64,000 bases of DNA from Acidobacteriota bacterium (GTDB lineage: Bacteria; Acidobacteriota; Blastocatellia; Pyrinomonadales; Pyrinomonadaceae). This document shows positions 11,253 to 20,462 of this stretch, one piece after another (the stretch's first letter is position 1; each line of letters starts with the position of its first letter). The DNA is taken from contig JAFDVK010000052.1 in the NCBI GenBank assembly GCA_018269005.1, positions 1 through 64,000 on the forward strand, in the 5' to 3' direction. The notes beneath the pieces were generated by a model that was not told the origin of the DNA, searched no databases, and saw only the letters and a list, made by a program, of their open reading frames with translations. Both the position numbers and the translations under genes were made by a program.

Positions 11253-12179
11253 ATGAAGGGGATCAGTTTCATCACGGGCATTCTCTTGTTCCTACTGATG
11301 AGTACCAGTGTTTTTGCGCAGGCTCGTCCGATCACGATCAGAACCGAACCGAATGCTCAGATCTTTATAGATGGCGTATCTTACGGCCGGACAGGCGATG
11401 ACGGAACCCTGAAGATCAGAAAGCTTTCTGCCGAGGTTCATGCTCTCAAAGTTCGCTGTGACGGCTTTAAGGAAAGGACACAAAGGCTAACGGCTGCCAT
11501 TAAGGACGAAGTTTCGATATCGCTCGCAAAAACCACCGATAAGGCGGAATTGAAGTTTCAGGAAGCCGGAAGGCTCGCTCAGATCGACCGTGACAAAGCG
11601 ATAGCCGCTTATGCAGAAGCGATCAAGCTGCGCGCGGGGTTTGTTGACGCATATATTGAGATGGCAAGGCTGCAGAACGATAATGCAGATGTCATCGCGG
11701 CGCAAAAAACGATCGCAGCTGTAAGGCGCCTTCGACCTGGTATTGCGGAGGTTTCGGCGGTCGAAGCCCGAATACTGAAAGACGGCGGCTATCCGGATAA
11801 GGCGATCCTTGCGTTCAAGAAGGCGATCGTCGAGGGGAAAGGCTTTCAGCCTGAGGCTTATACCGGGCTTGGGCTGCTCTACAAAGATCGGGCCGAAACC
11901 GCCGGCGGTGAGGGCGATCTCGATACTGAAAAGGCGAACTACGACGAATCGGCAAAGAATCTGAAGGTTGCATTAAAGCAGCTTGGGAGCGCGCCGGACG
12001 CGATCGTCCTTTACCAGCTATTGGGCCTTGTTTATGAAAGAAGGCATCAATATCCCGAAGCGATCGCCCTCTACAAACAGTTTCTAAGCATCTTTCCGGA
12101 TACTCCGGAAGCCACGTCGGTCCGCTCCTTCATCATTCAGCTCGAAAAACAGATGGCTGAGACACCTGAAGCCCAATAA
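11253..12179 (+). CDS. Secreted PEGA-domain and TPR protein
   Basis: The preferred start is the ATG at 11253, giving 308 residues with a signal peptide (MKGISFITGILLFLLM...VFAQ); the frame is open from 11190. After cleavage, residues of the form RTEPNAQIFIDGVSYG and ALKVRCDGFKE match the PEGA domain, a surface-associated beta module. The rest is helical, with TPR-like repeats (AIAAYAEAIKLRAGFVDAYI; AILAFKKAIVEGKGFQPEAY; YPEAIALYKQFLSIFPDTP). It is likely an envelope scaffold or adaptor. It precedes the pilus operon but is separated from it by a terminator. Confidence 0.8.
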   Translation: MKGISFITGILLFLLMSTSVFAQARPITIRTEPNAQIFIDGVSYGRTGDDGTLKIRKLSAEVHALKVRCDGFKERTQRLTAAIKDEVSISLAKTTDKAELKFQEAGRLAQIDRDKAIAAYAEAIKLRAGFVDAYIEMARLQNDNADVIAAQKTIAAVRRLRPGIAEVSAVEARILKDGGYPDKAILAFKKAIVEGKGFQPEAYTGLGLLYKDRAETAGGEGDLDTEKANYDESAKNLKVALKQLGSAPDAIVLYQLLGLVYERRHQYPEAIALYKQFLSIFPDTPEATSVRSFIIQLEKQMAETPEAQ

Positions 12180-12192
12180 TTTACGAGAAATT

Positions 12193-12226
12193 CTCTCAAT
12201 TTGACCGATTAGGTGAGAGTTTTTTC
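12193..12226 (+). terminator. Rho-independent terminator
   Basis: CTCTCA and TGAGAG arms surround a 15-base loop and are followed directly by six T residues. It lies 13 bases after the stop of the PEGA/TPR gene. Confidence 0.75.
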
Positions 12227-12258
12227 GGTCAACCTGCCCCACATCGCTCGAAATTTTG

Positions 12259-12297
12259 TTGACACGCAGGTGTTTAATTATTACTATTAGGTGTCAA
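12259..12297 (+). promoter_or_regulatory. Near-consensus sigma-70 promoter for the pilus operon, with inverted repeat
   Basis: TTGACA at 12259-12264 is separated by exactly 17 bases from TACTAT at 12282-12287. An inverted repeat TTGACAC / GTGTCAA (12259-12265 and 12291-12297) spans the core promoter, so a repressor dimer bound there could occlude RNA polymerase. The pilB start lies about 115 bases downstream, leaving a 5' untranslated leader. Promoter call is strong; operator role is inference. Confidence 0.75.
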
Positions 12298-12411
12298 CGA
12301 TGTTTATCATCGTTGTTCTGACGACCCACTTCTCAAAATACAGGTTCGCTTTGAAAGCGAGAATTCCGCCAGGAAACCCGCCCGAATTGAGGAATCTTGA
12401 ACCCACTCTAA

Positions 12412-14256
12412 ATGTCAGCAAAACTCGGAGAAATTCTTGTCCGCGAAAACCTCATCACTCCGCAGCAACTGCGTGATGCGCTTGAGTACCAGCGGAATAA
12501 CGGAGGCAGGCTCGGTTCCAACCTTGTCAAGCTGGGCGTTGTCTCCGATGACGTCGTAACCGCCGTTCTGTCGCGCCAGTACGGTGTACCTTCGATCAAC
12601 CTCGAACTGTTCCAGATCGAGCCGGAGGTGATCAAGCTGATTTCGCACGAGGTCGCCCTGAAGTATTCAGTGCTTCCAGTTTCTAAGGTCGGTGCCACCC
12701 TCACGCTCGCCATGGCCGACCCGACGAACGTCTTTGCGATGGACGACATTAAATTCATGACCGGATTTAATGTTGAACCCGTTATCTCCGCTGAATCGTC
12801 GATCCAGCATGCGATCGGAAAGTATTACACAGGCTCGTCCGAGATCGATATTTTTGATGCTGCTTTTGCTGAAGAAGCTGAAGTCGCTTTTAACGGCAAC
12901 GGACATCATGCGAGCTCGAACGGCCATGCGAAGGTTAGTTCTGCGCCGGGAGAAGGCCTGCAGGAAGGTGACTTGGATGTCTCGCTTGATAGGTTCACAT
13001 TTGACTCGAACGAACACGAGAACTTCGAGCTTGTAGAGGAGAACGACGAGATCGATCTTGCCGCCCTTGCGAGGGCGAGCGAAGACGCACCGGTTGTCCG
13101 TCTCGTTAACGTCCTGTTAGTTGATTCGCTTCGACGCGGCGCATCGGATATTCACGTCGAGCCTTATGAAAAAGATTTTAGGATCAGATTTCGTATCGAC
13201 GGCATTCTCTACGACGTGATGCATCCGCCGATGAAGATCCGCGACCCGCTCATTTCGCGTCTCAAGATCATGTCGAAGCTCGATATTTCTGAGAAGCGGC
13301 TGCCGCAGGACGGACGCATCAAGATCAAGGTCAAGATCGACAACCGATCACGCGAACTCGATTTCCGTGTTTCGACGCTGCCGACACTCTTTGGAGAAAA
13401 GGTCGTGCTTCGTCTCCTCGACAAAGAAAAGCTGATGCTTGATATGACGAAGCTCGGTTTTGAGGTCGAGAGTCTTGAGAAGTTCCAGCGAGCGATCTCG
13501 AATCCGTACGGCATGGTGCTTGTAACGGGCCCGACAGGTTCGGGTAAGACGAACACGCTCTATTCCGCTCTTCAATCCCTGAACACGCCTGAAACGAACA
13601 TTATGACGGCCGAGGATCCGGTCGAATTCAACCTTCAGGGCATCAACCAGGTACAGATGAAGGAGCAGATCGGGCTGAACTTTGCGGCCGCTCTCAGATC
13701 TTTCCTGCGTCAGGATCCAAATATCGTCCTCGTCGGTGAGATCCGCGACTTCGAGACAGCCGAGATCGCCATCAAGGCTGCGCTTACGGGCCACCTTGTG
13801 CTCTCCACGCTGCACACGAACGATGCGCCGTCAACGATCTCGCGTCTCGTGAATATGGGTATCGAGCCGTTTCTTGTGGCGACATCCGTCAACATCATTC
13901 AGGCACAGAGGCTCATTCGCCGCATTTGCCAGAATTGCAAAGAGGAAGTCCATATGCCGAGCGAAGGCCTGGTCGAGATAGGATTCAAGCCGGAGGAAGT
14001 TGGCGATGTAAGGCTCTACAAGGGCCGGGGCTGCCAAGCGTGCAACAACACAGGTTATAAGGGCCGAGTCGGCCTGTATGAAGTCATGGAGATCACGGAT
14101 GAACTTCGTGAACTCATTATCATCGGCGCAAGCGCGATGGAATTGCGGAGAAAAGCGATCGAGCTCGGAATGATCACGCTGCGTGAATCGGGCTTGTGCA
14201 AGATACGTGACGGCATCACGACGATCGAAGAGGTCGTTAAGGAGACCGTTCTTTAG
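12412..14256 (+). CDS. pilB: Type IV pilus assembly ATPase PilB (GspE/PulE family)
   Basis: Hexameric ATPase that powers pilus extension. Residues 1-150 form the MshEN/T2SSE N-terminal region (KLGEILVRENLITPQQL...). The ATPase core has the Walker A GPTGSGKT near residue 372, then DPNIVLVGEIRD (Walker B) near 434, and the His-box segment LVLSTLHTND. Two CxxC pairs, CQNC near 505 and CQAC near 541, form the zinc site typical of PilB/GspE. At 614 residues it is slightly long, owing to a Gly/Asn/His-rich linker (NGNGHHASSNGHAK). It heads a four-gene operon with pilT and pilC. Confidence 0.95.
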   Translation: MSAKLGEILVRENLITPQQLRDALEYQRNNGGRLGSNLVKLGVVSDDVVTAVLSRQYGVPSINLELFQIEPEVIKLISHEVALKYSVLPVSKVGATLTLAMADPTNVFAMDDIKFMTGFNVEPVISAESSIQHAIGKYYTGSSEIDIFDAAFAEEAEVAFNGNGHHASSNGHAKVSSAPGEGLQEGDLDVSLDRFTFDSNEHENFELVEENDEIDLAALARASEDAPVVRLVNVLLVDSLRRGASDIHVEPYEKDFRIRFRIDGILYDVMHPPMKIRDPLISRLKIMSKLDISEKRLPQDGRIKIKVKIDNRSRELDFRVSTLPTLFGEKVVLRLLDKEKLMLDMTKLGFEVESLEKFQRAISNPYGMVLVTGPTGSGKTNTLYSALQSLNTPETNIMTAEDPVEFNLQGINQVQMKEQIGLNFAAALRSFLRQDPNIVLVGEIRDFETAEIAIKAALTGHLVLSTLHTNDAPSTISRLVNMGIEPFLVATSVNIIQAQRLIRRICQNCKEEVHMPSEGLVEIGFKPEEVGDVRLYKGRGCQACNNTGYKGRVGLYEVMEITDELRELIIIGASAMELRRKAIELGMITLRESGLCKIRDGITTIEEVVKETVL

Positions 14257-14273
14257 AACTTGGGAGGCAAGTT

Positions 14274-15062
14274 ATGTTAGTAAGGGCAATTGCATTATCT
14301 TTGGCACTTTTGGTTGGGATCGGCATCATCGTGCCGCTTGGGACCAACGATGCGGATGCGGCGTCGCGTCGCGCACGCAAACATAAGAAACACCGAAAGC
14401 ACTATAAGAAGTATTCAAAGCGCTGGTGGCGACAATATCGCGCGCGCCAGCTTCGTGCCCGCCGCCATCGTGCGCAAGTCAGAAAGCTGCGGCTTCGCCA
14501 GATAAGATTGGCCAAAGCGCGTCGAGCGCGTGCGGCTAACCGGGATCACGTTGCATCAACCCAGCGCGTTAAGAGCGTCAAGGCACCGGCATCGACGCCT
14601 CAAACCTGGGAAGAGTCAAAAACAAGTTCGAACGAAATGCGTTTCCGCGTCGATGATTCGCGTGGTTCGCAGGTCGGTTCTGCATCGATCTCGGTCGTTG
14701 GCCCTGCAACCGGTGAAGACCGCACGGTCGGGGCGCAGAAGATGCTCGCCGGCGTCAGTACAACGGCGCTGCGCCGCGATGTGATCAACCGAATGATCCA
14801 GGAGAATGGCTGGGTCGTCAATGATTATCAGAAAGAGATCAACGGCCGCCTTGTCTATGTTGTCGTCGCACAATCTCAGGCACGCAACGGCCAGCTGCAG
14901 TCGCGAATGTTCTACTTCACGGCCGTTGACGGCAAGATCTACAACGTTGCGACGAACTCGTCAGCAGATCAGGCCGACCGCCTTGCAGAAGAGTCTGAGA
15001 AGGTCTTGGGATCGCTTCAGAGCCGCGTGCGTTCGACCCAGCGTGCATCTGTCCGCGAATAA
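14274..15062 (+). CDS. Arg/Lys-rich secreted protein of the pilus operon
   Basis: Not recognised. The 262 residues start with a hydrophobic leader (LVRAIALSLALLVGIGIIV) and continue with roughly 70 residues that are overwhelmingly Arg, Lys, His and Trp/Tyr (for example KHKKHRKHYKKYSKRWWRQ). After a Thr/Ser linker, a more ordinary domain at about 120-262 has alternating strands (MRFRVDDSRGSQVGSASISV ... RLVYVVVAQSQ). It starts 17 bases after pilB and ends 37 bases before pilT, so it is almost certainly co-transcribed. A role in pilus assembly, or in binding acidic envelope polymers or DNA, is inference. Confidence 0.8.
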   Translation: MLVRAIALSLALLVGIGIIVPLGTNDADAASRRARKHKKHRKHYKKYSKRWWRQYRARQLRARRHRAQVRKLRLRQIRLAKARRARAANRDHVASTQRVKSVKAPASTPQTWEESKTSSNEMRFRVDDSRGSQVGSASISVVGPATGEDRTVGAQKMLAGVSTTALRRDVINRMIQENGWVVNDYQKEINGRLVYVVVAQSQARNGQLQSRMFYFTAVDGKIYNVATNSSADQADRLAEESEKVLGSLQSRVRSTQRASVRE

Positions 15063-15099
15063 CGAAAACTTCAAATTTAACTTTGGAACTATTTGATCT

Positions 15100-16302
15100 A
15101 TGAGCTACGAACCGGTAAATGAAGCGACCGTTACGCTGCCCGAACTTCTGAAAAGAATGACGGACGCTGGCGGCTCCGACCTGCACCTTTCTACCAACTC
15201 GCCTCCTCAGGTGCGCGTCCATGGCCATCTGTCGCCGATCGCAGGCTTTGCGGCCCTTTCACCGGCTGACACCAAGCGGCTTGCGTATTCAGTGCTTACT
15301 GATGCCCAGAAACATCGATTCGAAGAGAATCTCGAACTCGACTTTTCATTCGGCTTAAAAGGAATGTCGCGTTTTCGTGCCAATCTTTTTAACCAGAAAG
15401 GGGCTGTCGGAGCTGTTTTTCGTGCCATTCCCTACGAGATCAAATCTTTTGAGGCCCTTGGGCTGCCGCAGGTGGTCCAAGACCTCTGTAAAAAGCCTCG
15501 CGGCCTCGTGCTTGTAACGGGACCGACGGGATCGGGAAAATCGACCACGCTTGCCTCCATGGTCGATAAGATCAATATCGATCGTCACGACCACATCCTG
15601 ACGATAGAGGATCCGATCGAATTCCTTCACAATCACAAGAATTGTGTTGTGAACCAACGCGAAGTCGCGGCCGATACTCATTCGTTCGGTGCCGCCCTTC
15701 GAACCGCCCTTCGTCAGGATCCGGATATCGTGCTCGTCGGCGAAATGCGTGACCTTGAGACGATCGAGATGGCCTTGCGTATCGCTGAAACGGGCCACTT
15801 GACCTTCGCGACGCTTCACACGAACTCTGCCTATTCGACGATCAACCGCATTATCGACGTGTTTCCATCCGAGCAGCAGGCACAGGTGCGTACGCAGCTG
15901 TCGCTTGTTCTCGAAGGCATTCTTTGCCAATCGCTGCTTCCGAAAGCATCCGGCGACGGACGTGCAATGGCACTAGAGATCCTCGTCCCGAATGCTGCTA
16001 TCCGCAACCTCATACGCGAGGATAAGATCCACCAAATCTACTCGATGATGCAGACCGGCCAAGACAAGTTCGGTATGCAGACATTCAACCAGGCTCTCGC
16101 ATCGCTCGTTCATAAACGCACGATCTCGCTCGAAACCGCTATGCAGCGTTCATCGAACCCTGACGAGCTCAAAGAGCTTATTCAGCGAGGCTCCGGCCTT
16201 AACGAATCCTATGGCGGAGTCGGAAAACCGGCTGCACCCGCAGCTGGCGGCAGTCCGTATGCACAAGGCCGTCCGATCGGACAGCGTCCGCCCGTTAGAT
16301 AG
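15100..16302 (+). CDS. pilT: Twitching motility ATPase PilT
   Basis: Hexameric retraction ATPase of type IV pili. The 400 residues include the PilT N-terminal domain (MTDAGGSDLHLSTNSPP), Walker A GPTGSGKST near residue 141, Walker B DPDIVLVGEMRD, the His box FATLHTNSA, and the diagnostic AIRNLIRE motif near residue 300 needed for retraction. The C-terminus has an extra Gly/Pro/Ala-rich tail (PAAPAAGGSPYAQGRP) not present in all PilT. It lies between the basic protein gene and pilC. Confidence 0.95.
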   Translation: MSYEPVNEATVTLPELLKRMTDAGGSDLHLSTNSPPQVRVHGHLSPIAGFAALSPADTKRLAYSVLTDAQKHRFEENLELDFSFGLKGMSRFRANLFNQKGAVGAVFRAIPYEIKSFEALGLPQVVQDLCKKPRGLVLVTGPTGSGKSTTLASMVDKINIDRHDHILTIEDPIEFLHNHKNCVVNQREVAADTHSFGAALRTALRQDPDIVLVGEMRDLETIEMALRIAETGHLTFATLHTNSAYSTINRIIDVFPSEQQAQVRTQLSLVLEGILCQSLLPKASGDGRAMALEILVPNAAIRNLIREDKIHQIYSMMQTGQDKFGMQTFNQALASLVHKRTISLETAMQRSSNPDELKELIQRGSGLNESYGGVGKPAAPAAGGSPYAQGRPIGQRPPVR

Positions 16303-16338
16303 ACCTTTCTAGAAACTCATCTGGAGTGACCACTCAAA

Positions 16339-17571
16339 ATGCCTACTTACGCTTTTAAGGGAAGAAACCGATTGAATGAACTCGTCTCGGGCGAGCGCGA
16401 AGCCGCAACACAGGATGAACTCCGGGCGTTGCTGCGTCGTGAGCAGATCATAATGACTCAGGCCTCTGAAAAGGGCCGTGAGATCTCGATACCGAAGCTC
16501 GGCCGCCGCAAAAAGGTCAAAGCAAAGGAACTTGCCGTCTTTACGCGACAATTCTCAGTGATGATCGACGCCGGTCTGCCGCTCGTTCAGTGTCTCGATA
16601 TTCTCGCCGAACAGCAGCAGAATGCATTCTTTAAGGATGTTCTGCGGCAGGTTCGAACGAATGTCGAAGAAGGATCGACGCTATTCCAGGCCCTGGAACG
16701 TCACCCCAAAGTTTTTGACAGCCTTTTCACGCACATGGTCGAGGCCGGTGAAACGGGCGGTGTGCTCGATCTCATTCTTCAACGCCTGGCCGTCCTTATC
16801 GAAAAGGTGGTCAAGTTGAAACGAAGCATCGTTTCGGCATCGATCTACCCGGCAGCCGTCATTTTAGTTGCGATCGGCGCGATCGCTGTCATCATGGTGG
16901 TCGTAATCCCGCAGTTCCAACAGATCTTCCTTGGCCTGTTGGGCCCGGGCGAAGCTCTGCCGCTCCCGACACGTATCGTGATGGGGATAAGCAACTTTGT
17001 CGCGGGTTGGGGCGGGCTTGCAACATTGGCCATCGCGATCGGTTCCGCTGTCGGTATAGGCTATTGGTATAAGACTCCGAAGGGACGCTGGCAGATCGAC
17101 AAATTTCTGCTCAAATTGCCGATCTTCGGCAGCATTTTGAGAAAGATCGCGGTCGCACGCTTCTCGCGCATTCTTTCGACACTGCTTTCTTCGGGTGTCC
17201 CGATCCTTCAATCGCTTGACATTACTGCGAAGACGGCAGGAAACGTCATTATTGAAGATGCGATCTTGAAGGTTCGTGCCGGCGTTGAGCGCGGTGAAAA
17301 TTTCGTCGATCCGTTGAAAGCGACGGACGTCTTCCCGCACATGGTCGGCCAGATGGTCGGCGTGGGTGAGCAGACAGGTGCTCTCGACGCAATGTTGGGC
17401 AAGATCGCCGACTTTTACGAAGAAGAGGTCGACACTGCGATCGCCGACCTCCTCGCAATGATCGAACCTGTACTTATCGCCTTCCTAGGCGTAACCATCG
17501 GTTCCATCGTTATTTCGATGTATCTGCCCCTCTTTACCCTCATCGGAAAACTTTCGAATCAGGGCAAATAG
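16339..17571 (+). CDS. pilC: Type IV pilus inner-membrane platform protein PilC
   Basis: A 410-residue polytopic protein of the GspF/PilC family. It opens with PTYAFKGRNRLNELVSGE (typical PilC start) and carries two T2SF domains. Each has the ELAVFTRQFSVMIDAGLPL or VARFSRILSTLLSSGVPIL type helix followed by MVEAGETGG or MVGVGEQTG. Hydrophobic segments lie near residues 170-200, 220-240 and 375-400. It forms the inner-membrane platform on which PilB and PilT act. It is the last gene of the operon, followed by a terminator. Confidence 0.95.
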   Translation: MPTYAFKGRNRLNELVSGEREAATQDELRALLRREQIIMTQASEKGREISIPKLGRRKKVKAKELAVFTRQFSVMIDAGLPLVQCLDILAEQQQNAFFKDVLRQVRTNVEEGSTLFQALERHPKVFDSLFTHMVEAGETGGVLDLILQRLAVLIEKVVKLKRSIVSASIYPAAVILVAIGAIAVIMVVVIPQFQQIFLGLLGPGEALPLPTRIVMGISNFVAGWGGLATLAIAIGSAVGIGYWYKTPKGRWQIDKFLLKLPIFGSILRKIAVARFSRILSTLLSSGVPILQSLDITAKTAGNVIIEDAILKVRAGVERGENFVDPLKATDVFPHMVGQMVGVGEQTGALDAMLGKIADFYEEEVDTAIADLLAMIEPVLIAFLGVTIGSIVISMYLPLFTLIGKLSNQGK

Positions 17572-17594
17572 CGGTCGTCAGACCACGCAAATAC

Positions 17595-17635
17595 AGGCCG
17601 TCCGTGCTCGCAAAGGGCTACGGACGGCCTTTTTG
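17595..17635 (+). terminator. Rho-independent terminator after pilC
   Basis: Arms AGGCCGTCCGT and ACGGACGGCCT enclose a loop of about 14 bases and are followed by five T residues, 24 bases after the pilC stop. Confidence 0.9.
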
Positions 17636-17716
17636 CATACGACGGGAAACGGCTTTCAAACTTGCCATTCGGGGCTCTAAATGCGAAATTTAGAAGGTTA
17701 GCGCCTCTTTAGTTTC

Positions 17717-19645
17717 ATGGGCTTTTTAGATGAAATAAATTCACCCGCCGACCTGCGGCAATATCGTATCGAGGATCTGCAGGCGATCGCGGACGAAACA
17801 CGTCAATACATTATCGACACGTGCTCGCGTATCGGCGGACACACGGGAGCAAGCCTCGGCGCGGTCGAGCTGGCCGTTGCGATGCACTACGTATTTGACA
17901 CGCCGCGAGATCGGCTTGTTTGGGACGTCGGGCATCAGGCATATGCGCACAAGATCCTTACGGGCCGCCGCGAACAGCTAAAGGCGATCAAGCAGCCGGG
18001 CGGAATTTCGGGCTTTCTGCGTCGTGACGAATCGGAGTACGATACGTTCGGTGCCGGACACGCTTCTACCTCGATCTCAGCGGCTCTCGGTATGGCCGTT
18101 GCACGCGATATCAAGAAAGAAGACTTTCATGTCTGCGCGCTGATCGGTGATTCATCGCTCGCGGGCGGAATGGCGATGGAGGCCGTAAATCAGGCCGGGC
18201 ATTTGAAATCACGACTGATCGTTATTCTGAACGACAATGAGATGTCGATAGCTCCGGCCGTCGGAGCTTTGAGCCGTTATCTGAACCGCATCAAAGAGGC
18301 ACAGAGCTATCACGACTGGAAAGAGGGAATCGGCGACGCTCTTCAGAGCGTTCCAGGCATCGGCGACAGACTCCGGGCCGCGGCAAAATCGGTGAAAGAT
18401 GCGATCGCCGCGGCTGTCTTGCCCGGCGCACTTGTAAACGAGCTTGGCTTCAAATACATCGGCTATGTTGACGGTCACAATGTCCCGATGCTGGTAAGGG
18501 CCCTCGAAGAGGCCAAGAAGGTCGATGACGGTCCGGTGATCGTTCACGCTATCACTCAGAAAGGGAAAGGTTTCCCAAATCCCGAAAAGAATTACTACGC
18601 ATATCACGCGACCGGGCCATACGATCCGAAGACCGGCCTGCCGTACAAATCCACGAAGGCCGCACCGCCGAGTTATACACAGGTCTTCGGCGAGACGATG
18701 TGCGAATTGATGGAGCAGGATGAACGGATCATCGGCCTTACGGCCGCAATGCCTGACGGTACGGGCATAGACAAGGTCCTTGAAAAGTTTCCCGAGCGGG
18801 CATTCGACGTTGGTATCGCGGAACAGCACGCGATCACGTTCTGCGCGGGCATGGCCTGTGAAGGATTGAAGCCTGTTGCCGCGATATATTCGACCTTCCT
18901 TCAGCGCGGCTTCGATCAGCTCATCCATGACGTTTGCCTTCAAGATCTTGATGTGACATTTGCGATGGATCGTGCGGGAATAGTCGGTGCAGACGGCCCG
19001 ACGCACCACGGACTCCTCGATATCACGTACTTGCGCGGTTACCCGAACATCGTCGTAATGGCTCCAAAGGACGAGGCCGAAATGCGCGATATGATGCTGA
19101 CGGCGATCGAACATCCGGGCCCGGCGGCACTTCGTTATCCGCGCGGAAATGGTGTCGGTGTTGACATCTCGGAATCGCCGAAGAAGCTCGAGATCGGCCG
19201 CGGCGAGGTTCTTCGCGAAGGTGCCGACGCCTCGATCATCGCTTATGGATCGATGGTTTATCCGTCGCTCGCTGCAGCGGACATTTTGGCCGCTCGCGGC
19301 ATCAAAGTTCAGGTCATTAACGCCCGCTTCGTCAAGCCGCTCGATGCCGACCTTATACTAAAGGCGGCCGCAGATCACGAAGCCATAATCACGGTCGAAG
19401 AAGGCTATCTTGCCGGCGGCTTCGGCTCTGCCGTGATCGAATTGCTTGAAGAGAACGGGCTTCAGGACAGCGTGAAGGTGGCAAGGCTCGGTGTTCCTGA
19501 CGAGATCGTTACGCACGGCGATCCGAAGGTTTTGCTCGGTCAATACGGTCTTGATGGCGAGGGCATTGCCGCCAAGGTTGAAGCGACGCTTGAAGCATTG
19601 CGCAAACCTTCTGCCGCGGAAAGCCGTATTCGTGCAGTAAGATAG
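17717..19645 (+). CDS. dxs: 1-deoxy-D-xylulose-5-phosphate synthase
   Basis: Thiamin diphosphate enzyme condensing pyruvate and glyceraldehyde 3-phosphate, the first step of the MEP isoprenoid pathway. The 642-residue length is normal. Visible features are WDVGHQAYAHKILTGR, the cofactor motif GDSSLAGGMAMEA ending LNDNEMSI (GDS replacing the usual GDG), and in the second half DVGIAEQHAITFCAGMA with the catalytic Glu, plus RYPRGNG. It lies downstream of the pilus terminator and just upstream of a DsbA/VKOR pair (19-base gap), so co-transcription is possible. Confidence 0.97.
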   Translation: MGFLDEINSPADLRQYRIEDLQAIADETRQYIIDTCSRIGGHTGASLGAVELAVAMHYVFDTPRDRLVWDVGHQAYAHKILTGRREQLKAIKQPGGISGFLRRDESEYDTFGAGHASTSISAALGMAVARDIKKEDFHVCALIGDSSLAGGMAMEAVNQAGHLKSRLIVILNDNEMSIAPAVGALSRYLNRIKEAQSYHDWKEGIGDALQSVPGIGDRLRAAAKSVKDAIAAAVLPGALVNELGFKYIGYVDGHNVPMLVRALEEAKKVDDGPVIVHAITQKGKGFPNPEKNYYAYHATGPYDPKTGLPYKSTKAAPPSYTQVFGETMCELMEQDERIIGLTAAMPDGTGIDKVLEKFPERAFDVGIAEQHAITFCAGMACEGLKPVAAIYSTFLQRGFDQLIHDVCLQDLDVTFAMDRAGIVGADGPTHHGLLDITYLRGYPNIVVMAPKDEAEMRDMMLTAIEHPGPAALRYPRGNGVGVDISESPKKLEIGRGEVLREGADASIIAYGSMVYPSLAAADILAARGIKVQVINARFVKPLDADLILKAAADHEAIITVEEGYLAGGFGSAVIELLEENGLQDSVKVARLGVPDEIVTHGDPKVLLGQYGLDGEGIAAKVEATLEALRKPSAAESRIRAVR

Positions 19646-19664
19646 GGTTTTTTATTTACACAAA

Positions 19665-20462
19665 ATGAGAACAAACAAAATCAGAATCGGCCTTCCATTG
19701 GCCTTGGTCGCTCTCTTAATTTCATCGCTCTTTGCTGTCGCGTGCTCGAACACGGCGAGCAACTCGAACGGCAAGAAAACTCCGACCCCGGCGAAGACGC
19801 CCGGCATTCCGGCAGACGCTCCTCCGGGAGCGACACCTCCGAATTCGGCCGGATCGCCCAGTGCAGCCGTCACGATCGAGGAATTTGCGGATTTTCAATG
19901 TCCGACCTGCTCGATGACCTATCCGATAATGGACGAGATCAAGAATGCTTACGGCAGCCGGATCAATTTCGTCTATCGGAATTTCCCGCTGAAGATCCCG
20001 GCACACGACAAAACGTATGAGGCGTCGGTCGCGGCCGAGGCAGCCGGTATGCAAGGCAAATTCTTCGAGATGGCCCGCGAGCTCTATGCAAACCAAAAGG
20101 AGTGGACGGCGAACCCGAATTATAAGGCTCTCTGGAAGAGCTACGCCGAGAAGATCGGGTTGAATATCGATCAGTGGCAGAATGATGCTGCCGGCCTCCC
20201 CGCAAAGCAGCGTGTCGATCTCGACCTTAAGCGCGGCGACGGTATCGGAATCAACTCGACACCGACCGTTTTCGTTAACAATGTCGCAGTTCCGCCGAGC
20301 AAGGTTACGGTTTCGGGCCTGAAGGAGATCATCGATGCAGAGCTTGCCAAGGCAAAACCGGCCGCCGCTGCACCTGCATCCAATTCAGCTCCGGAATCGA
20401 ACTCTGCTGCAAACTCGAACGCATCTGAAGCAAAGAAGCCGGCATCGGAAGTGAACAAGTGA
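19665..20462 (+). CDS. DsbA-like thioredoxin-fold lipoprotein
   Basis: A lipobox (LFAVAC, Cys27) suggests a lipid-anchored periplasmic protein, followed by a Pro/Thr/Ala linker. The thioredoxin-fold domain begins near residue 65 and has the redox motif C79-P-T-C82 within EEFADFQCPTCSM. The cis-proline region is visible at NSTPTVFVNN. The C-terminus is a low-complexity Ala/Ser/Asn tail. It belongs to the DsbA_4-type family that oxidises exported proteins. The next gene, a VKOR homologue, overlaps it by four bases and is the expected re-oxidation partner. Confidence 0.9.
   Translation: MRTNKIRIGLPLALVALLISSLFAVACSNTASNSNGKKTPTPAKTPGIPADAPPGATPPNSAGSPSAAVTIEEFADFQCPTCSMTYPIMDEIKNAYGSRINFVYRNFPLKIPAHDKTYEASVAAEAAGMQGKFFEMARELYANQKEWTANPNYKALWKSYAEKIGLNIDQWQNDAAGLPAKQRVDLDLKRGDGIGINSTPTVFVNNVAVPPSKVTVSGLKEIIDAELAKAKPAAAAPASNSAPESNSAANSNASEAKKPASEVNK

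Noticed and set aside
18209..19114. 301-codon antisense frame within dxs
   Set aside because: The dxs coding strand has a full set of family motifs; the antisense frame has none and reflects codon bias.
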